64,000 nt of DNA from Candidatus Chloroploca mongolica (GTDB lineage Bacteria > Chloroflexota > Chloroflexia > Chloroflexales > Chloroflexaceae), in NCBI RefSeq assembly GCF_004762035.2, contig NZ_SIJK02000015.1:52530-116529 (forward strand), in the 5' to 3' direction. Under the pieces are notes generated by a model, which made no database searches, was not told where the DNA came from, and worked only from the letters and a program-made list of their open reading frames with translations. Shown here piece by piece: positions 26,252-35,739 of the stretch (position 1 is the stretch's first letter; each line of letters begins with the position of its first letter). The position numbers and the translations under genes were made by a program.

Positions 26252-27349
26252 ATGGCTAAGCAGATTCGCTGGGGAATTCTGGGCGCAGGCCGCATTGCAC
26301 GTGGTTTTGCGCAAGGGTTACGGACACTGCCCGATGCCAGGTTGGTAGGGATCGCGTCGCGTACGTCCGAAACGGCGCGCCAGTTTACCCGGATGCATCC
26401 GGTTGAGCTGGTCTATGCCTCATATGAAGAGATGGTGCGCGATCCGTCGCTTGATGTGATCTATGTTGCGACACCGCACAACCGCCATGTGCATGATGTG
26501 ACGCTTTGCCTTGAGCATGGCAAAGCGGTGTTGTGTGAAAAACCGTTTACTGTCAATGCTCGTCAGGCGCGTCAGGTGATTGAACTCGCCCGGGCCCGAC
26601 GGCTCTTTTGTATGGAAGCGATGTGGATGCGCTTCATTCCGTTGATCCGCCGGGTTGCCGAGCTTGCGGCCAGTGATCAACTTGGTGATCTGCGGATGCT
26701 CATGGCTGATTTCGGGGTGGCCAATGCATATCAGCCGCAGAGCCGTTTCTACAATCCGGCGCTAGCAGGCGGTGCGCTGCTCGACCGCGGCGTCTATCCG
26801 ATCTCGCTGGCGCATATGCTCTTTGGCAAACCAGACGAGGTGGTAGGCTTGGCTGGGATGACGCGGGAGGGGGTTGATGAGCACTCAGCGCTGGTGCTGC
26901 GTTTTCCCAAGGGACGCCTTGCGGTGCTTGCTTCGTCACTGAGTAGCTTTGGCTCGAATGGTGCCATCCTGTCGGGAACCCACGGCAAAATTCAGATCCA
27001 TGCGCCTTTCTTTTGCCCTCAGCGGATGACAATCGAACGCTATCAGCCGGCGCTCGATCCGGTTGGTAGTGATCTCACGCTCAAACATCGTCTTGTGGAG
27101 GCTGTTAAACAGAATCCGGTGCTCAAACGGGTCTACCCTGCGGTGCGCTCGCTGGTACGCCCGCGTTCACGCGATGTAACGATGCGCATCAAGGGCAATG
27201 GCTATAACTACGAGGCCGCTGAAGTCATGCGTTGCCTCCGCCTCGGTTTGACCGAGAGTCCGTTGATGCCCCTTGATGAGACCTTGCAGATTATGGAGAC
27301 AATGGATACGGTCAGGGCAGCCTGGGGCCTCAAGTATCCTGGCGAATGA
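26252..27349 (+). CDS. Gfo/Idh/MocA-family sugar oxidoreductase
   Basis: A 365-residue relative of the preceding gene. The Rossmann loop is WGILGAGRIARGFAQGL, the catalytic motif is VLCEKPFTVNARQ, and MEAMWMRFIPLIRR is the conserved stretch typical of dihydrodiol dehydrogenase/trans-1,2-diol-like members. The pairwise similarity to 25095-26207 is limited, so they are not a recent duplication. It probably supplies a modified sugar to the glycosyltransferases around it. Confidence 0.88.
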   Translation: MAKQIRWGILGAGRIARGFAQGLRTLPDARLVGIASRTSETARQFTRMHPVELVYASYEEMVRDPSLDVIYVATPHNRHVHDVTLCLEHGKAVLCEKPFTVNARQARQVIELARARRLFCMEAMWMRFIPLIRRVAELAASDQLGDLRMLMADFGVANAYQPQSRFYNPALAGGALLDRGVYPISLAHMLFGKPDEVVGLAGMTREGVDEHSALVLRFPKGRLAVLASSLSSFGSNGAILSGTHGKIQIHAPFFCPQRMTIERYQPALDPVGSDLTLKHRLVEAVKQNPVLKRVYPAVRSLVRPRSRDVTMRIKGNGYNYEAAEVMRCLRLGLTESPLMPLDETLQIMETMDTVRAAWGLKYPGE

Positions 27350-27455
27350 TGGTAGACGTAGACGTTATGCTTCGGAATTGTAGTGCATATGTGCTTTCTC
27401 TTTCAGTCAAGTGATGGCTATCTAACCGGTCACACTTGTGGGGGTGTTTCCTGAT

Positions 27456-28442
27456 ATGAACCAATCTAGCCTGTCATCCTCGCCCCCCGTCGATATTATT
27501 GTCCCTACCCGCGGTCGTGGTGAGTTGATCACCACCACTATTGCCAGCATCCGTACCCTGCGTGACGTCCACTTTACGCTCTGGGTGATTGATCAAAGTG
27601 ATGATGATCGCACCGAGCAGTGTGTGCGTCGCCATGCGCTGGAAGATCCGCGGATTTGCTATCGACGGACTCCCACCGTTGGGGCTAGCACGGCACGTAA
27701 TCTTGGCGTGTCGCTTGGGCAGGCTCCTTTCATTCTGTTCACCGATGATGATTGTTACGTGCATCCCGCCTGGGCCAGCTCGATGCTTGCCGAGTTGCGC
27801 AAACCATCGATCTGGGCGGTCTTTGGGCGTGTGTTGCCGGCCACGCATGGTGGCGAGAATGCGACCGTGCTTCGCGGTGGGACGGTCGCCATCAAACCAG
27901 TTCAAGAGGCACAGGTGTATCGGGGCAATCGCCTTGATCTCAGCTTTGGCCATGGTGCGAGCATGGGAGTACGGCGTGAACGGATGGTGCAGTTGGGGGG
28001 CTTTGATGAGTTGCTGGGGGCGGGTGGCCCATTGCATTCATGGGAAGACCGTGATGTTGGTTATCGTATCTTGGCTGCAGGCGGTCAGATTGCTTATACC
28101 CCCGCCGCCGTGATTTATCATCGGCAGTGGCGTGATTGGGACGCGATTCGGCGGGTCTTTCGTGGGTATGCCATTGGGGCGGGGGCGTCGGCAAGCAAAT
28201 ATGTGCGTTGTGGCGATCCCGTGGGGGTCGCGATCTTTACTGAGTGGATGTTCAGTCAAGGTCTGCGCCAGGCTTTCTCGGCGATCCTGAAATGGCGCAG
28301 TTGGCCCAAGCTACAGGTTGCCCTCGAACAGTTTGTCTATCCCTGGTATGGGTTTGTCCAGGGGTTCCGCTATCCCGTCGATCGTACGCATTGCCTGTAT
28401 CGGACGGGAGTACAACCAACAGAAGTAGTTCAAGCGCACTAA
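27456..28442 (+). CDS. GT2-family glycosyltransferase (GT-A fold), paralog of 36932-37918
   Basis: A 328-residue GT-A glycosyltransferase. The nucleotide-sugar loop VDIIVPTRGRGEL opens the fold, the metal-binding DxD is FTDDDC (D97-D99), and SWEDRDVGYRI carries the ED acid motif. I prefer ATG 27456; a GTG at 27438 is also in frame. It shares long identical stretches with the gene at 36932, for example a 30-bp block at 28116-28145 versus 37589-37618, and both end in similar tails. The pair therefore arose by duplication within the locus. Confidence 0.9.
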   Translation: MNQSSLSSSPPVDIIVPTRGRGELITTTIASIRTLRDVHFTLWVIDQSDDDRTEQCVRRHALEDPRICYRRTPTVGASTARNLGVSLGQAPFILFTDDDCYVHPAWASSMLAELRKPSIWAVFGRVLPATHGGENATVLRGGTVAIKPVQEAQVYRGNRLDLSFGHGASMGVRRERMVQLGGFDELLGAGGPLHSWEDRDVGYRILAAGGQIAYTPAAVIYHRQWRDWDAIRRVFRGYAIGAGASASKYVRCGDPVGVAIFTEWMFSQGLRQAFSAILKWRSWPKLQVALEQFVYPWYGFVQGFRYPVDRTHCLYRTGVQPTEVVQAH

Positions 28443-28457
28443 TCTATACCCTCCTGC

Positions 28458-31187
28458 GTGCATCGACCTTCAGATTCATCCATGTATGGCGGCAGTGCAG
28501 TTGGAAACCGGAGCTACCGGGTGTTTCATGCCATCAAAGTCCTGGAACTTGAACTTACCCTCCCGCTCGTTGATCTGATCAATCTGGGGGGCTATCGCCG
28601 AGCGCGCATCCTCGTCCGCTTGCAGGGAAGGCCGCTTGGTGCCATCAGCCTGGAGGTGCAACACGGTCGGATTGCTGCCGCCGCGCTGCGTGAGGCGCTG
28701 TTGCGCGAATGTGCCTGGATGCTTGTAGGTCAGCATCTGCAAGGGTTGTTGGACACTCTGCCGACACAGCCTTGGACACTCGATGATCTTGCCGTATCGC
28801 CCCTGCCTCCGGTGTATGATGGCCCCTGGCCTTCGGTGACGGTGGCCGTCTGCACGAGGGATCGGCCAGAGGCAATTCTGCGCTGTGTGCAGGCTCTCCT
28901 TCCCCTTGATTACCCTGGTGCGCTGGAATTGATCGTCGTTGATAATGCTCCATCCGACGACCGTGTGCAGCGTGTGCTTGAACCATACGCGCCCCACGTG
29001 CGTTATGTCCGTGAGCCACGCCCCGGCCTCGATTGGGCACGCAATCGCGCTCTTCGTGAGGCTCGTGGCGATATTCTGGCCTACACTGATGATGATGTGG
29101 TGGTTGATCGGCTCTGGGTTCGTAGCCTGGCGCAGGTCTTTACCCAGCATCCGGCGGTGATGGCGGTGACAGGCCTGGTCGAGCCATATGAATTGGAGAC
29201 CGAGGCTCAGTTGGCGTTTGAGCAGTACGGTGGCTTTGGACAGGGGTACGAGCAGCGCTGGTACGCGATCAATCGACCGGCTGGTCAACCAGCAACGATC
29301 TATGCCGCAACCGGCAAGTTTGGCACGGGTGCGAATATGGCCTATCGTCGTGAGGTTTTTGCTTCGCTCGGAGGCTTTGATCCCGCGCTTGATGTGGGAA
29401 CCCTCTCGAATGGGGGCGGTGATCTTGAGATGTTCTTTCGCGTGATCAAGGCAGGACATATCCTGGTCTATGAGCCGCGTGCGCTGGTCTGGCATTGTCA
29501 TCGGCGCGAAGCGGGCCAGTTTCATCAGCAGATTGCGAATAATGGCGTCGGGTTCTATGCGTATCTGGTGCGGCTTTTTCTGCACTATGCCGACGAACGC
29601 CGCCACCTGCTCCGTTTCGCGATCTGGTGGTTTTGCTCGTGGTATCTCTATCGTTTGTTGCGTTCCTATGTTGAACGCGTCAATACGACCCCTCGCTTGA
29701 TTGTTGCCGAGATGCGAGGTGGTTTGCTTGGTCTGGGAAGATATCAGCGTGCGGTTCGCGAGGCGCACCAGATGGCCCAACCCGACGATCTGCCCGACCG
29801 GATCGCATCCTTTGCGCCCTTGCCAGAGCCGATCTATCCCGATGGTCTTGCCGTGCGGGTGATCGATCTGGCGGAACCGTTGCATGCTCTCACCGATGTG
29901 ACGGCCTATCCTGCCGTCCGGGTCGAACTTCGGCAGGGTGGAATGATGCTCGGGCGGGTTGAGCTTGCGAATGCGTATCAACCCGTTGGGCGTGAGCGGT
30001 TGGTTGCGGCAATTGTTGCTGAACTGGGCCTGGCTGTGCTGGTTGAAGGACGAGACCCGGCGTATCCCGAGGTGCGTGAGGCCGCGCAGCGCCTCGTGGC
30101 ATCCCGTTATGGCCTAGTGGAGCCGTTGCCTCGCGCTAAGTACGTTGCATCAGAGCAACCCACAGCCACCTTGCCAGACGATCGTGCCGTGGCAGTCGTC
30201 GTCATTGATCATGGCACGCCTGAGGATCTGCGTGCGTGTTTGACGGCGCTGTATGCCCAGCAAACCGGGCGTGACTATACCGTCAGCGTCGTGACCAGTG
30301 CTGTTGGTTCAGGCGTGGTGGCTGAGATCGTGGCCGTGTTTCCGGGAACCCGTCTGTTCAATGTGCCGGATGGCGCATCTTCGTATGCAGCTTACGCAGG
30401 TTTGATGGCGAGCCAGGGCGAGCTTGTGGCCGTGCTTGATGCCAGGATCATCCCGGCGATCGACTGGCTTGAACAATTGCTGCGGCCCTTTCTGCGTGAT
30501 GAGGTTATGATAACAACCGGCAAGGTTGTGCCGTCGCGCCTTGATACGCGGGTTGAGCAGATCTTTGCCACCTATGATGAGATAGGGCAGGGGTATGCAC
30601 AACGGAGCTTTGACCAGCACTGGTTGGCGAGTTTTCGCCGCCAGATGCCACCGATGGACGAACTCGGCTCGCCGGCCAATCGTGCATGGCGAACAGCGCT
30701 GCTCGCCGAGCCTCTGGGCGGGCGTGACCAAGAGGTCTTTGCTGCTGAGGTGATCCAGGCTCCTACTCGTGACTATGAGCGTGTGTACCGAGCTTTATGT
30801 GCCGGGCATACCCTGGTCTATGTTCCACAAGCGTATGGGTGGCGACGTTATGATCAGCGCTTGCCCGTCTTACGTCAGGATGTTGCGCAACGCACGTCGA
30901 CCACCCTGCTCTGGTACCTGACATGCCTGATCGAGCGACGCGATCTGCGCGTCGTGTATCAAATGGGCGTCGATACTCCCAGGCAAAAACTAAGGCAATT
31001 AGCAGGTTTTATGCGTTCATATGTACGCGGGCGAAGCTATGCACCACTTTACCTTTGGGTTGATGAAGTCCGTGGTATACTAGCCGCATGCAAAGCCATC
31101 GCACGCGCCTCGTGCAAGAGCAAAGCCTTTGGGCAGCGCTTGATAAGACCAAAGGAAGGAACAGGTGGCTTCAATAACGTCACGTAA
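28458..31187 (+). CDS. Two-unit GT2 glycosyltransferase; second unit degenerate
   Basis: A 909-residue protein built from two similar units. Each has a ~70-residue beta-rich prefix module (residues ~28-95 and ~466-532) followed by a GT-A domain (~125-435 and ~575-840). The first GT-A is complete: VAVCTRDRPEA, DxD as YTDDDVVVD (D211-D213), and the ED-like and VWHCHRR (H346, H348) motifs. In the second, the DxD position reads VLDARIIP (D661-A-R) and the histidines are replaced by YGWRRYDQR, so it is probably not catalytic and may bind acceptor or regulate. Start is GTG 28458 or ATG 28482; neither has a clear ribosome-binding site. The 3' end overlaps the exporter permease gene. Confidence 0.85.
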   Translation: MHRPSDSSMYGGSAVGNRSYRVFHAIKVLELELTLPLVDLINLGGYRRARILVRLQGRPLGAISLEVQHGRIAAAALREALLRECAWMLVGQHLQGLLDTLPTQPWTLDDLAVSPLPPVYDGPWPSVTVAVCTRDRPEAILRCVQALLPLDYPGALELIVVDNAPSDDRVQRVLEPYAPHVRYVREPRPGLDWARNRALREARGDILAYTDDDVVVDRLWVRSLAQVFTQHPAVMAVTGLVEPYELETEAQLAFEQYGGFGQGYEQRWYAINRPAGQPATIYAATGKFGTGANMAYRREVFASLGGFDPALDVGTLSNGGGDLEMFFRVIKAGHILVYEPRALVWHCHRREAGQFHQQIANNGVGFYAYLVRLFLHYADERRHLLRFAIWWFCSWYLYRLLRSYVERVNTTPRLIVAEMRGGLLGLGRYQRAVREAHQMAQPDDLPDRIASFAPLPEPIYPDGLAVRVIDLAEPLHALTDVTAYPAVRVELRQGGMMLGRVELANAYQPVGRERLVAAIVAELGLAVLVEGRDPAYPEVREAAQRLVASRYGLVEPLPRAKYVASEQPTATLPDDRAVAVVVIDHGTPEDLRACLTALYAQQTGRDYTVSVVTSAVGSGVVAEIVAVFPGTRLFNVPDGASSYAAYAGLMASQGELVAVLDARIIPAIDWLEQLLRPFLRDEVMITTGKVVPSRLDTRVEQIFATYDEIGQGYAQRSFDQHWLASFRRQMPPMDELGSPANRAWRTALLAEPLGGRDQEVFAAEVIQAPTRDYERVYRALCAGHTLVYVPQAYGWRRYDQRLPVLRQDVAQRTSTTLLWYLTCLIERRDLRVVYQMGVDTPRQKLRQLAGFMRSYVRGRSYAPLYLWVDEVRGILAACKAIARASCKSKAFGQRLIRPKEGTGGFNNVT

Positions 31188-31965
31188 ACATGCTATGCCC
31201 ACCATCCGTCTCGTCTATGTGCGTGACCTTTTGCGTGAACTGGTGCTGCGTGACCTGAAATTACGCTATAAACGCTCAGTTATTGGCATCCTCTGGTCAC
31301 TAGTGAATCCACTTGTCCAGATTTTGATCTTCACCTTTCTTTTTAGTCGCGTCTTGCCGCTCAATATTCCCAACTACACCGTTTTTGTTTTCAGTGGCGT
31401 GCTGGCATGGACCTGGTTTCAGACCTCGCTGAGCATGGCTTCGGGGGCAATCGTTGATAACCGTGAACTGGTACGACGGCCCGGTTTTCCGGTGGCGGTC
31501 TTGCCTGTGGTCACGGTGACGACCAGCATGATCCACTTTACGCTGGCGCTGCCCGTTTTAGCCTTCTTCCTGATCTTTGGCGGGGGGCACATTGGTCTTG
31601 CCACGTTGTTTTTGCCACTGATTATGCTTGTGCAGTTCCTTTTGACGCTTGGCCTGGCTTACCTGATTGCTGCGGCCCATGTTATTTTTCGTGATACTCA
31701 ACACCTGATTACGCTCGGGCTCATGTTGATGTTTTATCTGACGCCCGTCTTTTATCGTGCCGACAACGTCCCCGAGGAATACCGTTTGATTTATGCGCTC
31801 AATCCGATGGCTCATCTGCTGACTGCCTATCGCGCGATTCTGGTCCAAGGGGTATGGCCGGCAACAGGCACGATGGCCCTGCTCTTTGTGATGGCCCTGA
31901 TCCTACTAGGAATTGGCTATGCGGTGTTCCAACATGTGAGTCTGAGTTTTGTCGAGGAACTGTGA
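31165..31965 (+). CDS. wzm: Polysaccharide ABC-2 exporter permease, Wzm/TagG-like
   Basis: A 266-residue inner-membrane permease of the ABC-2 polysaccharide export family. The cytoplasmic start carries the family motif LRDLKLRYKRSVIGILWSLVNPL, with six hydrophobic segments after it, including LTPVFYRADNVPEEYRLIYALNPM near the end. GTG 31165 is chosen because AAGGAAGGA lies directly upstream. It overlaps the preceding glycosyltransferase gene by 23 bp and the following ATPase gene by 1 bp (TGATG). Together with the next gene it would export the finished lipid-linked glycan across the inner membrane. Confidence 0.92.
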   Translation: MASITSRKHAMPTIRLVYVRDLLRELVLRDLKLRYKRSVIGILWSLVNPLVQILIFTFLFSRVLPLNIPNYTVFVFSGVLAWTWFQTSLSMASGAIVDNRELVRRPGFPVAVLPVVTVTTSMIHFTLALPVLAFFLIFGGGHIGLATLFLPLIMLVQFLLTLGLAYLIAAAHVIFRDTQHLITLGLMLMFYLTPVFYRADNVPEEYRLIYALNPMAHLLTAYRAILVQGVWPATGTMALLFVMALILLGIGYAVFQHVSLSFVEEL

Positions 31966-33218
31966 TGGATCCTGCCATTGTCGTTACGCAGCTTGGGAAA
32001 CGGTTTCGTCGGCGCGGGGGTAATCGGCCCTCGACGTTGAAAGAAGCGATCCTCAGAGGCATGCGTGGCATGCGTGATGAGACGTTCTGGGGCCTGCGTG
32101 ACGTTAGTTTTAGCATCGAGCCAGGGCGAACTGTGGGCATTGTGGGCCCCAATGGGGCGGGGAAATCAACGTTGCTGCGTCTGGTCGGTGGCGTTGGCCG
32201 CCCTGATACCGGTTGGGTTCAGACCCGGGGGCGGATTGGCGCACTGTTGGATCTGGGGGCTGGACAGCATCCCGAATTGACCGGGCGCGAAAGCATTTTC
32301 ATCTCGGGGGTCATCAGTGGCATGCTGCGCAGCGAAGTTGAGCAGCGCTTTGACGAGATTGTGGACTTTGCCGAGTTGGATGATTTCATTGATAGCCCGT
32401 TGCGTACGTATAGCACGGGGATGCAGATGCGCCTTGCGTTTGCTGTAGCCGTGCATATTGACCCGCAGATTCTGCTCGTTGATGAAGTTCTCGCCGTGGG
32501 AGACATCGCCTTTCAGCGCAAATGCCTTGATCGCATTGCCCAGTTCAAGACGCAGGGATGCACGATTTTGCTTGTGTCGCACGATCCCGGCCAGATGCGG
32601 GGGTTGTGTGATGAGGTGATCTGGCTACGGCATGGCGAAGTGGTTGCGCATGGCCCCACCGATCTGGTCATGGATGACTATGTCTCGGCCATGGATACGG
32701 TGACGCGGCAACGTACCCCTGAGCATGTGCCGATTGTCGTGCTGGCGAATGGACAGGAACTGCGCATTCGTGACAATCGTTTTGGCTCGCAAGAGGTGGA
32801 AATCAGCCAGGTGCGCCTGCTCAATCAATATAACAGGCCGGTCACGACGCTGAGAAGTGGGGTGCCCTTGACGGTTGAGTTGACCTATCGCACAACCCAG
32901 ACCATCGTTGACCCGCTCGTGAGTGTTTCGATGACGAAGCCTGATGGCGCACTTTGCCTTGATATCAATAATGTGAGCACGGGGGTTGTGTTTCCTCCCC
33001 TGACCGGTGAGGGGATCATTCAGTTGACGTTTGAACGCCTCGATCTCGCCAGTGGGGAATACTTCGTTGATGTCGGTGTCTATGCTCAGGAATGGGCCTA
33101 TACCTATGATTACCACTGGCATGTCTACCCGCTTATCATTGAGGGTGTTGCTCAGAGCAAAGGTATGCTTGTTCCTCCGTTCAACTGGCATGTTGAACGT
33201 GGTTCTGAGCCTGAGTAG
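31965..33218 (+). CDS. wzt: Polysaccharide ABC exporter ATPase with Wzt-type carbohydrate-binding tail
   Basis: A 417-residue protein. Residues ~1-240 are the ATPase: Walker A GPNGAGKSTLLRL, signature YSTGMQMRLAFAV, Walker B ILLVDEVLAVGD, and SHDPGQMR as switch. Residues ~265-415 form a Wzt_C-like beta-sandwich (SQVRLLNQYNRPVTTLRSG, VVFPPLTGEGIIQLTFERLD, YTYDYHWHVYPLII). In Wzt that domain recognises the terminal cap of the glycan before export, so chain end modification probably occurs here too. ATG 31965 overlaps the permease stop. Confidence 0.92.
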   Translation: MDPAIVVTQLGKRFRRRGGNRPSTLKEAILRGMRGMRDETFWGLRDVSFSIEPGRTVGIVGPNGAGKSTLLRLVGGVGRPDTGWVQTRGRIGALLDLGAGQHPELTGRESIFISGVISGMLRSEVEQRFDEIVDFAELDDFIDSPLRTYSTGMQMRLAFAVAVHIDPQILLVDEVLAVGDIAFQRKCLDRIAQFKTQGCTILLVSHDPGQMRGLCDEVIWLRHGEVVAHGPTDLVMDDYVSAMDTVTRQRTPEHVPIVVLANGQELRIRDNRFGSQEVEISQVRLLNQYNRPVTTLRSGVPLTVELTYRTTQTIVDPLVSVSMTKPDGALCLDINNVSTGVVFPPLTGEGIIQLTFERLDLASGEYFVDVGVYAQEWAYTYDYHWHVYPLIIEGVAQSKGMLVPPFNWHVERGSEPE

Positions 33219-33230
33219 GGGAAAGAAACA

Positions 33231-34457
33231 ATGTCCAGCCAGCATCAGGGGGGGCCAGTAGCCGTCTGTGATGTTCGTCTTGAGCACCTGACGACCGATC
33301 TTGTTGGCCTTGAAACCTATGCACGCGCTCTGCTGGTGCTGCGGATGGGTTCAGTTGTGGTGGGACAGGCCTGGGTTGAGGTGAACCAGGGACGGGTTCC
33401 GGTGGCACGCATCAAGGAACTGGTACAGCGATCCAGTTGGTCTATCTGGCAACACATGCTTGCCGAGTCGTTACCTCGAACGGTTTTGCCATCTGCCACA
33501 GTTGTCGTCTGTACACGCGATCGTACTGACGACATGCGTCGTTGTCTCCCCGGATTGGCGCGGCTTGCCGAGGCTGGCTACGAGGTACTGGTCGTTGATA
33601 ATAACCCGAGTAGTGAGGCCACCGCGCAACTGGTGGCTCAGTATCCGCTGATTCGGTATCTCTGCGAACCGCTGCCGGGGCTGGATCGAGCGCGGAACCG
33701 GGGGTTGTTGAGTGCTCGTGGTGAGATTGTTGCCTTTACTGATGATGATGCTGTCGTTGATGATGGATGGCTTGAGGCGTTGTTGCGCAACTTTGCTGAT
33801 CCGATGGTGGCGCTGGTGACGGGGATTACGATGCCGTTGGAACTTGAAACCCCGGCCCAGATCTGGTTTGAACAGGCCCACGGTTTTCAGCGTGGGTTTG
33901 AGCGCCGAACCTTTGAACTTGCCACGATCAATCCCTTGAGTTCTGGGCAGATGGGGGCCGGGGTCAATATGGCGATCCGCCGGCAGGCTCTTCGCACAAT
34001 CGGCCTCTTTGATGAAGCACTGGATGGAGGCTCCGTTTCGCTGAGTGGCGGCGATCAGGAGTTTTTCTTTCGGGTGCTTCGCCGTGGCTATCGCGTGGTC
34101 TATGAGCCAGGGGCACTCGTCTGGCATCGGCACCGCCGTGATTGGCCCTCGTTGCGCCGTACCCTCTATGGCTACGGGGTTGGGCTCTATGCCTGGTGGA
34201 CACGTGCCCTCCTGGTGGAACGCGAGTGGCAGACGTTGATCGTGGGAGTGCGCTGGTTTCGCCAATGGCATCTGCGTAATCTCGTGCGAGCCTTGCTTCG
34301 TCGTCCTGGGGTGATGCCACTTGATCTGGCGTGGGCGGAATTTCAGGGGGTCTTTCACGGCCCCGGGGCCTATCTGCGTGCCCGACAACTTGACCAGCGG
34401 ACAGCGCAGATACTTCAGGGTTCAGGGTCGAACGAATGCTTGGACACGCTTGTCTGA
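33231..34457 (+). CDS. GT2-family glycosyltransferase with N-terminal prefix module
   Basis: A 408-residue GT-A enzyme. Residues ~12-80 are the same beta-rich prefix module found in the 28458 and 35724 proteins (ARALLVLRMGSVVVGQAWVE). The catalytic domain follows: TVVVCTRDRTD, DxD as FTDDDAVVDD (D171-D173), GAGVNMAIRR, GGDQEFFFRVL and VWHRHRRDW. All expected residues are there, so it is probably active. ATG 33231 lies 12 bp after wzt. The C-terminal ~100 residues are hydrophobic and arginine-rich, suggesting membrane contact. Confidence 0.9.
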   Translation: MSSQHQGGPVAVCDVRLEHLTTDLVGLETYARALLVLRMGSVVVGQAWVEVNQGRVPVARIKELVQRSSWSIWQHMLAESLPRTVLPSATVVVCTRDRTDDMRRCLPGLARLAEAGYEVLVVDNNPSSEATAQLVAQYPLIRYLCEPLPGLDRARNRGLLSARGEIVAFTDDDAVVDDGWLEALLRNFADPMVALVTGITMPLELETPAQIWFEQAHGFQRGFERRTFELATINPLSSGQMGAGVNMAIRRQALRTIGLFDEALDGGSVSLSGGDQEFFFRVLRRGYRVVYEPGALVWHRHRRDWPSLRRTLYGYGVGLYAWWTRALLVEREWQTLIVGVRWFRQWHLRNLVRALLRRPGVMPLDLAWAEFQGVFHGPGAYLRARQLDQRTAQILQGSGSNECLDTLV

Positions 34458-34476
34458 TGCTGGATGAGGATCTGTG

Positions 34477-35739
34477 ATGAGCCACATGCTCCTGGTGAGT
34501 GTCATTATTCCAACGCACAACCGCCGTGCTTCATTGCTTCGTTGCCTGGAGGCGCTCGCTGCCCAGGATATGCCGATGGATCAGGTTGAAGTGATTGTTG
34601 TGGCTGATAGTTGCCATGATGCGAGTGAGCAGGCGGCTCGGGCCTATGCAGCCGAGGCACCGTTCCAACTGCGTGTTGCCAGCCATGCGGCGCGGAGTGC
34701 GGCGGCAACGCGCAATCTTGGCGCACAGATGGCGCGAGGAGCGGTACTGGTCTTTCTTGATGATGATATGGTGATCTTGCCTGGTTGCTTGCGTGCGCAT
34801 CTGCACGCCTTGCAGTCCTATGATGTCTCGATTGGTTATTCACAGCCAATCATTCCCGACCGACCGACGCATTGGCAGATGGGTGCCCGTCAATGGTGGG
34901 AAGATCGTTTCCGGGCGATGGAGGTTGCTGGATATCGGTTTAGTTATCATGATCTCTTTAGTGGCAATCTTGCCATCCACGCGGAACTCTTTTCTCGGGT
35001 AGGCGAGTTTGATCTGGCCTTTGCCGGACGCCTGGAAGACTATGAACTGGGTGTTCGTTTGTTGCAGACCGGGGCGCGGTTTGCTTTTACACGAGCGGCG
35101 CATACCAGGCATTATGAGGCGAGTGACCTTGACACCTGGGTTCGGCGAGTCGGGTATGACGGTGAGGCCGAGGTGCAAATGGTGCGCAAGCATCCGGCGT
35201 TACGCTCGTTGATCTTTGGTGATGTGCTGGCCGTGGCTGATACGGTCACGAAGGTAATGATCCGTGTGGCGGCGGCGACGATTGATCAGGGCCCGCAGAT
35301 TGAACAGGTGTTGGTTGCCCTCATTCGTTTCGCCGAGGCGCTGACGCTGCGTCACCGACGCGCCCAGTTGTTACGGGTGGCGCGTGACTACAGTTACTGG
35401 CGTGGTGTGGCACGGGCTGTTGGGGGTGGGAGCCGCGTCCACACCTGGCTTTATGAGAGCAAGCCGTTCGTGCTTGCTGCTGACACACCGATGCTTGATC
35501 TTGCCGATCCTCCGTTGGGGGGCACCCTTGATGCATTGCTTGCCGCCGGTACGCAGCAAGGGTTGCGGGTTACGCTGGCTGGTGTGAAGGTCTATGAAGT
35601 TCTGCCGCATCCTGCGGCTGAGCCTCTGCGTCTTGAGCATATCAGGTACCTTCTGCGTGAAGCTTCCCGTCATAAGATCTTGCCCGGCGTGGTTTTGTAT
35701 ATGATGCAGAAAGAGCAACGGCTATGCTGGCCTGTATAA
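34477..35739 (+). CDS. GT2-family glycosyltransferase
   Basis: A 420-residue GT-A glycosyltransferase without the prefix module. VSVIIPTHNRRASLLRCL opens the fold; DxD is FLDDDMVI (D95-D97); RLEDYELGVRLL carries the ED acid motif. The C-terminal ~150 residues are unassigned and include a helical region. I take ATG 34477 rather than the in-frame GTG 34474; GAGGA lies six bases upstream. Its end overlaps the next glycosyltransferase start by 16 bp, so translation is coupled. Confidence 0.88.
   Translation: MSHMLLVSVIIPTHNRRASLLRCLEALAAQDMPMDQVEVIVVADSCHDASEQAARAYAAEAPFQLRVASHAARSAAATRNLGAQMARGAVLVFLDDDMVILPGCLRAHLHALQSYDVSIGYSQPIIPDRPTHWQMGARQWWEDRFRAMEVAGYRFSYHDLFSGNLAIHAELFSRVGEFDLAFAGRLEDYELGVRLLQTGARFAFTRAAHTRHYEASDLDTWVRRVGYDGEAEVQMVRKHPALRSLIFGDVLAVADTVTKVMIRVAAATIDQGPQIEQVLVALIRFAEALTLRHRRAQLLRVARDYSYWRGVARAVGGGSRVHTWLYESKPFVLAADTPMLDLADPPLGGTLDALLAAGTQQGLRVTLAGVKVYEVLPHPAAEPLRLEHIRYLLREASRHKILPGVVLYMMQKEQRLCWPV

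Noticed and set aside
28476..29981. Minus-strand frame of 501 aa opposite the double glycosyltransferase
   Set aside because: No recognisable domain and no ribosome-binding site; the GT-A motifs are on the plus strand.
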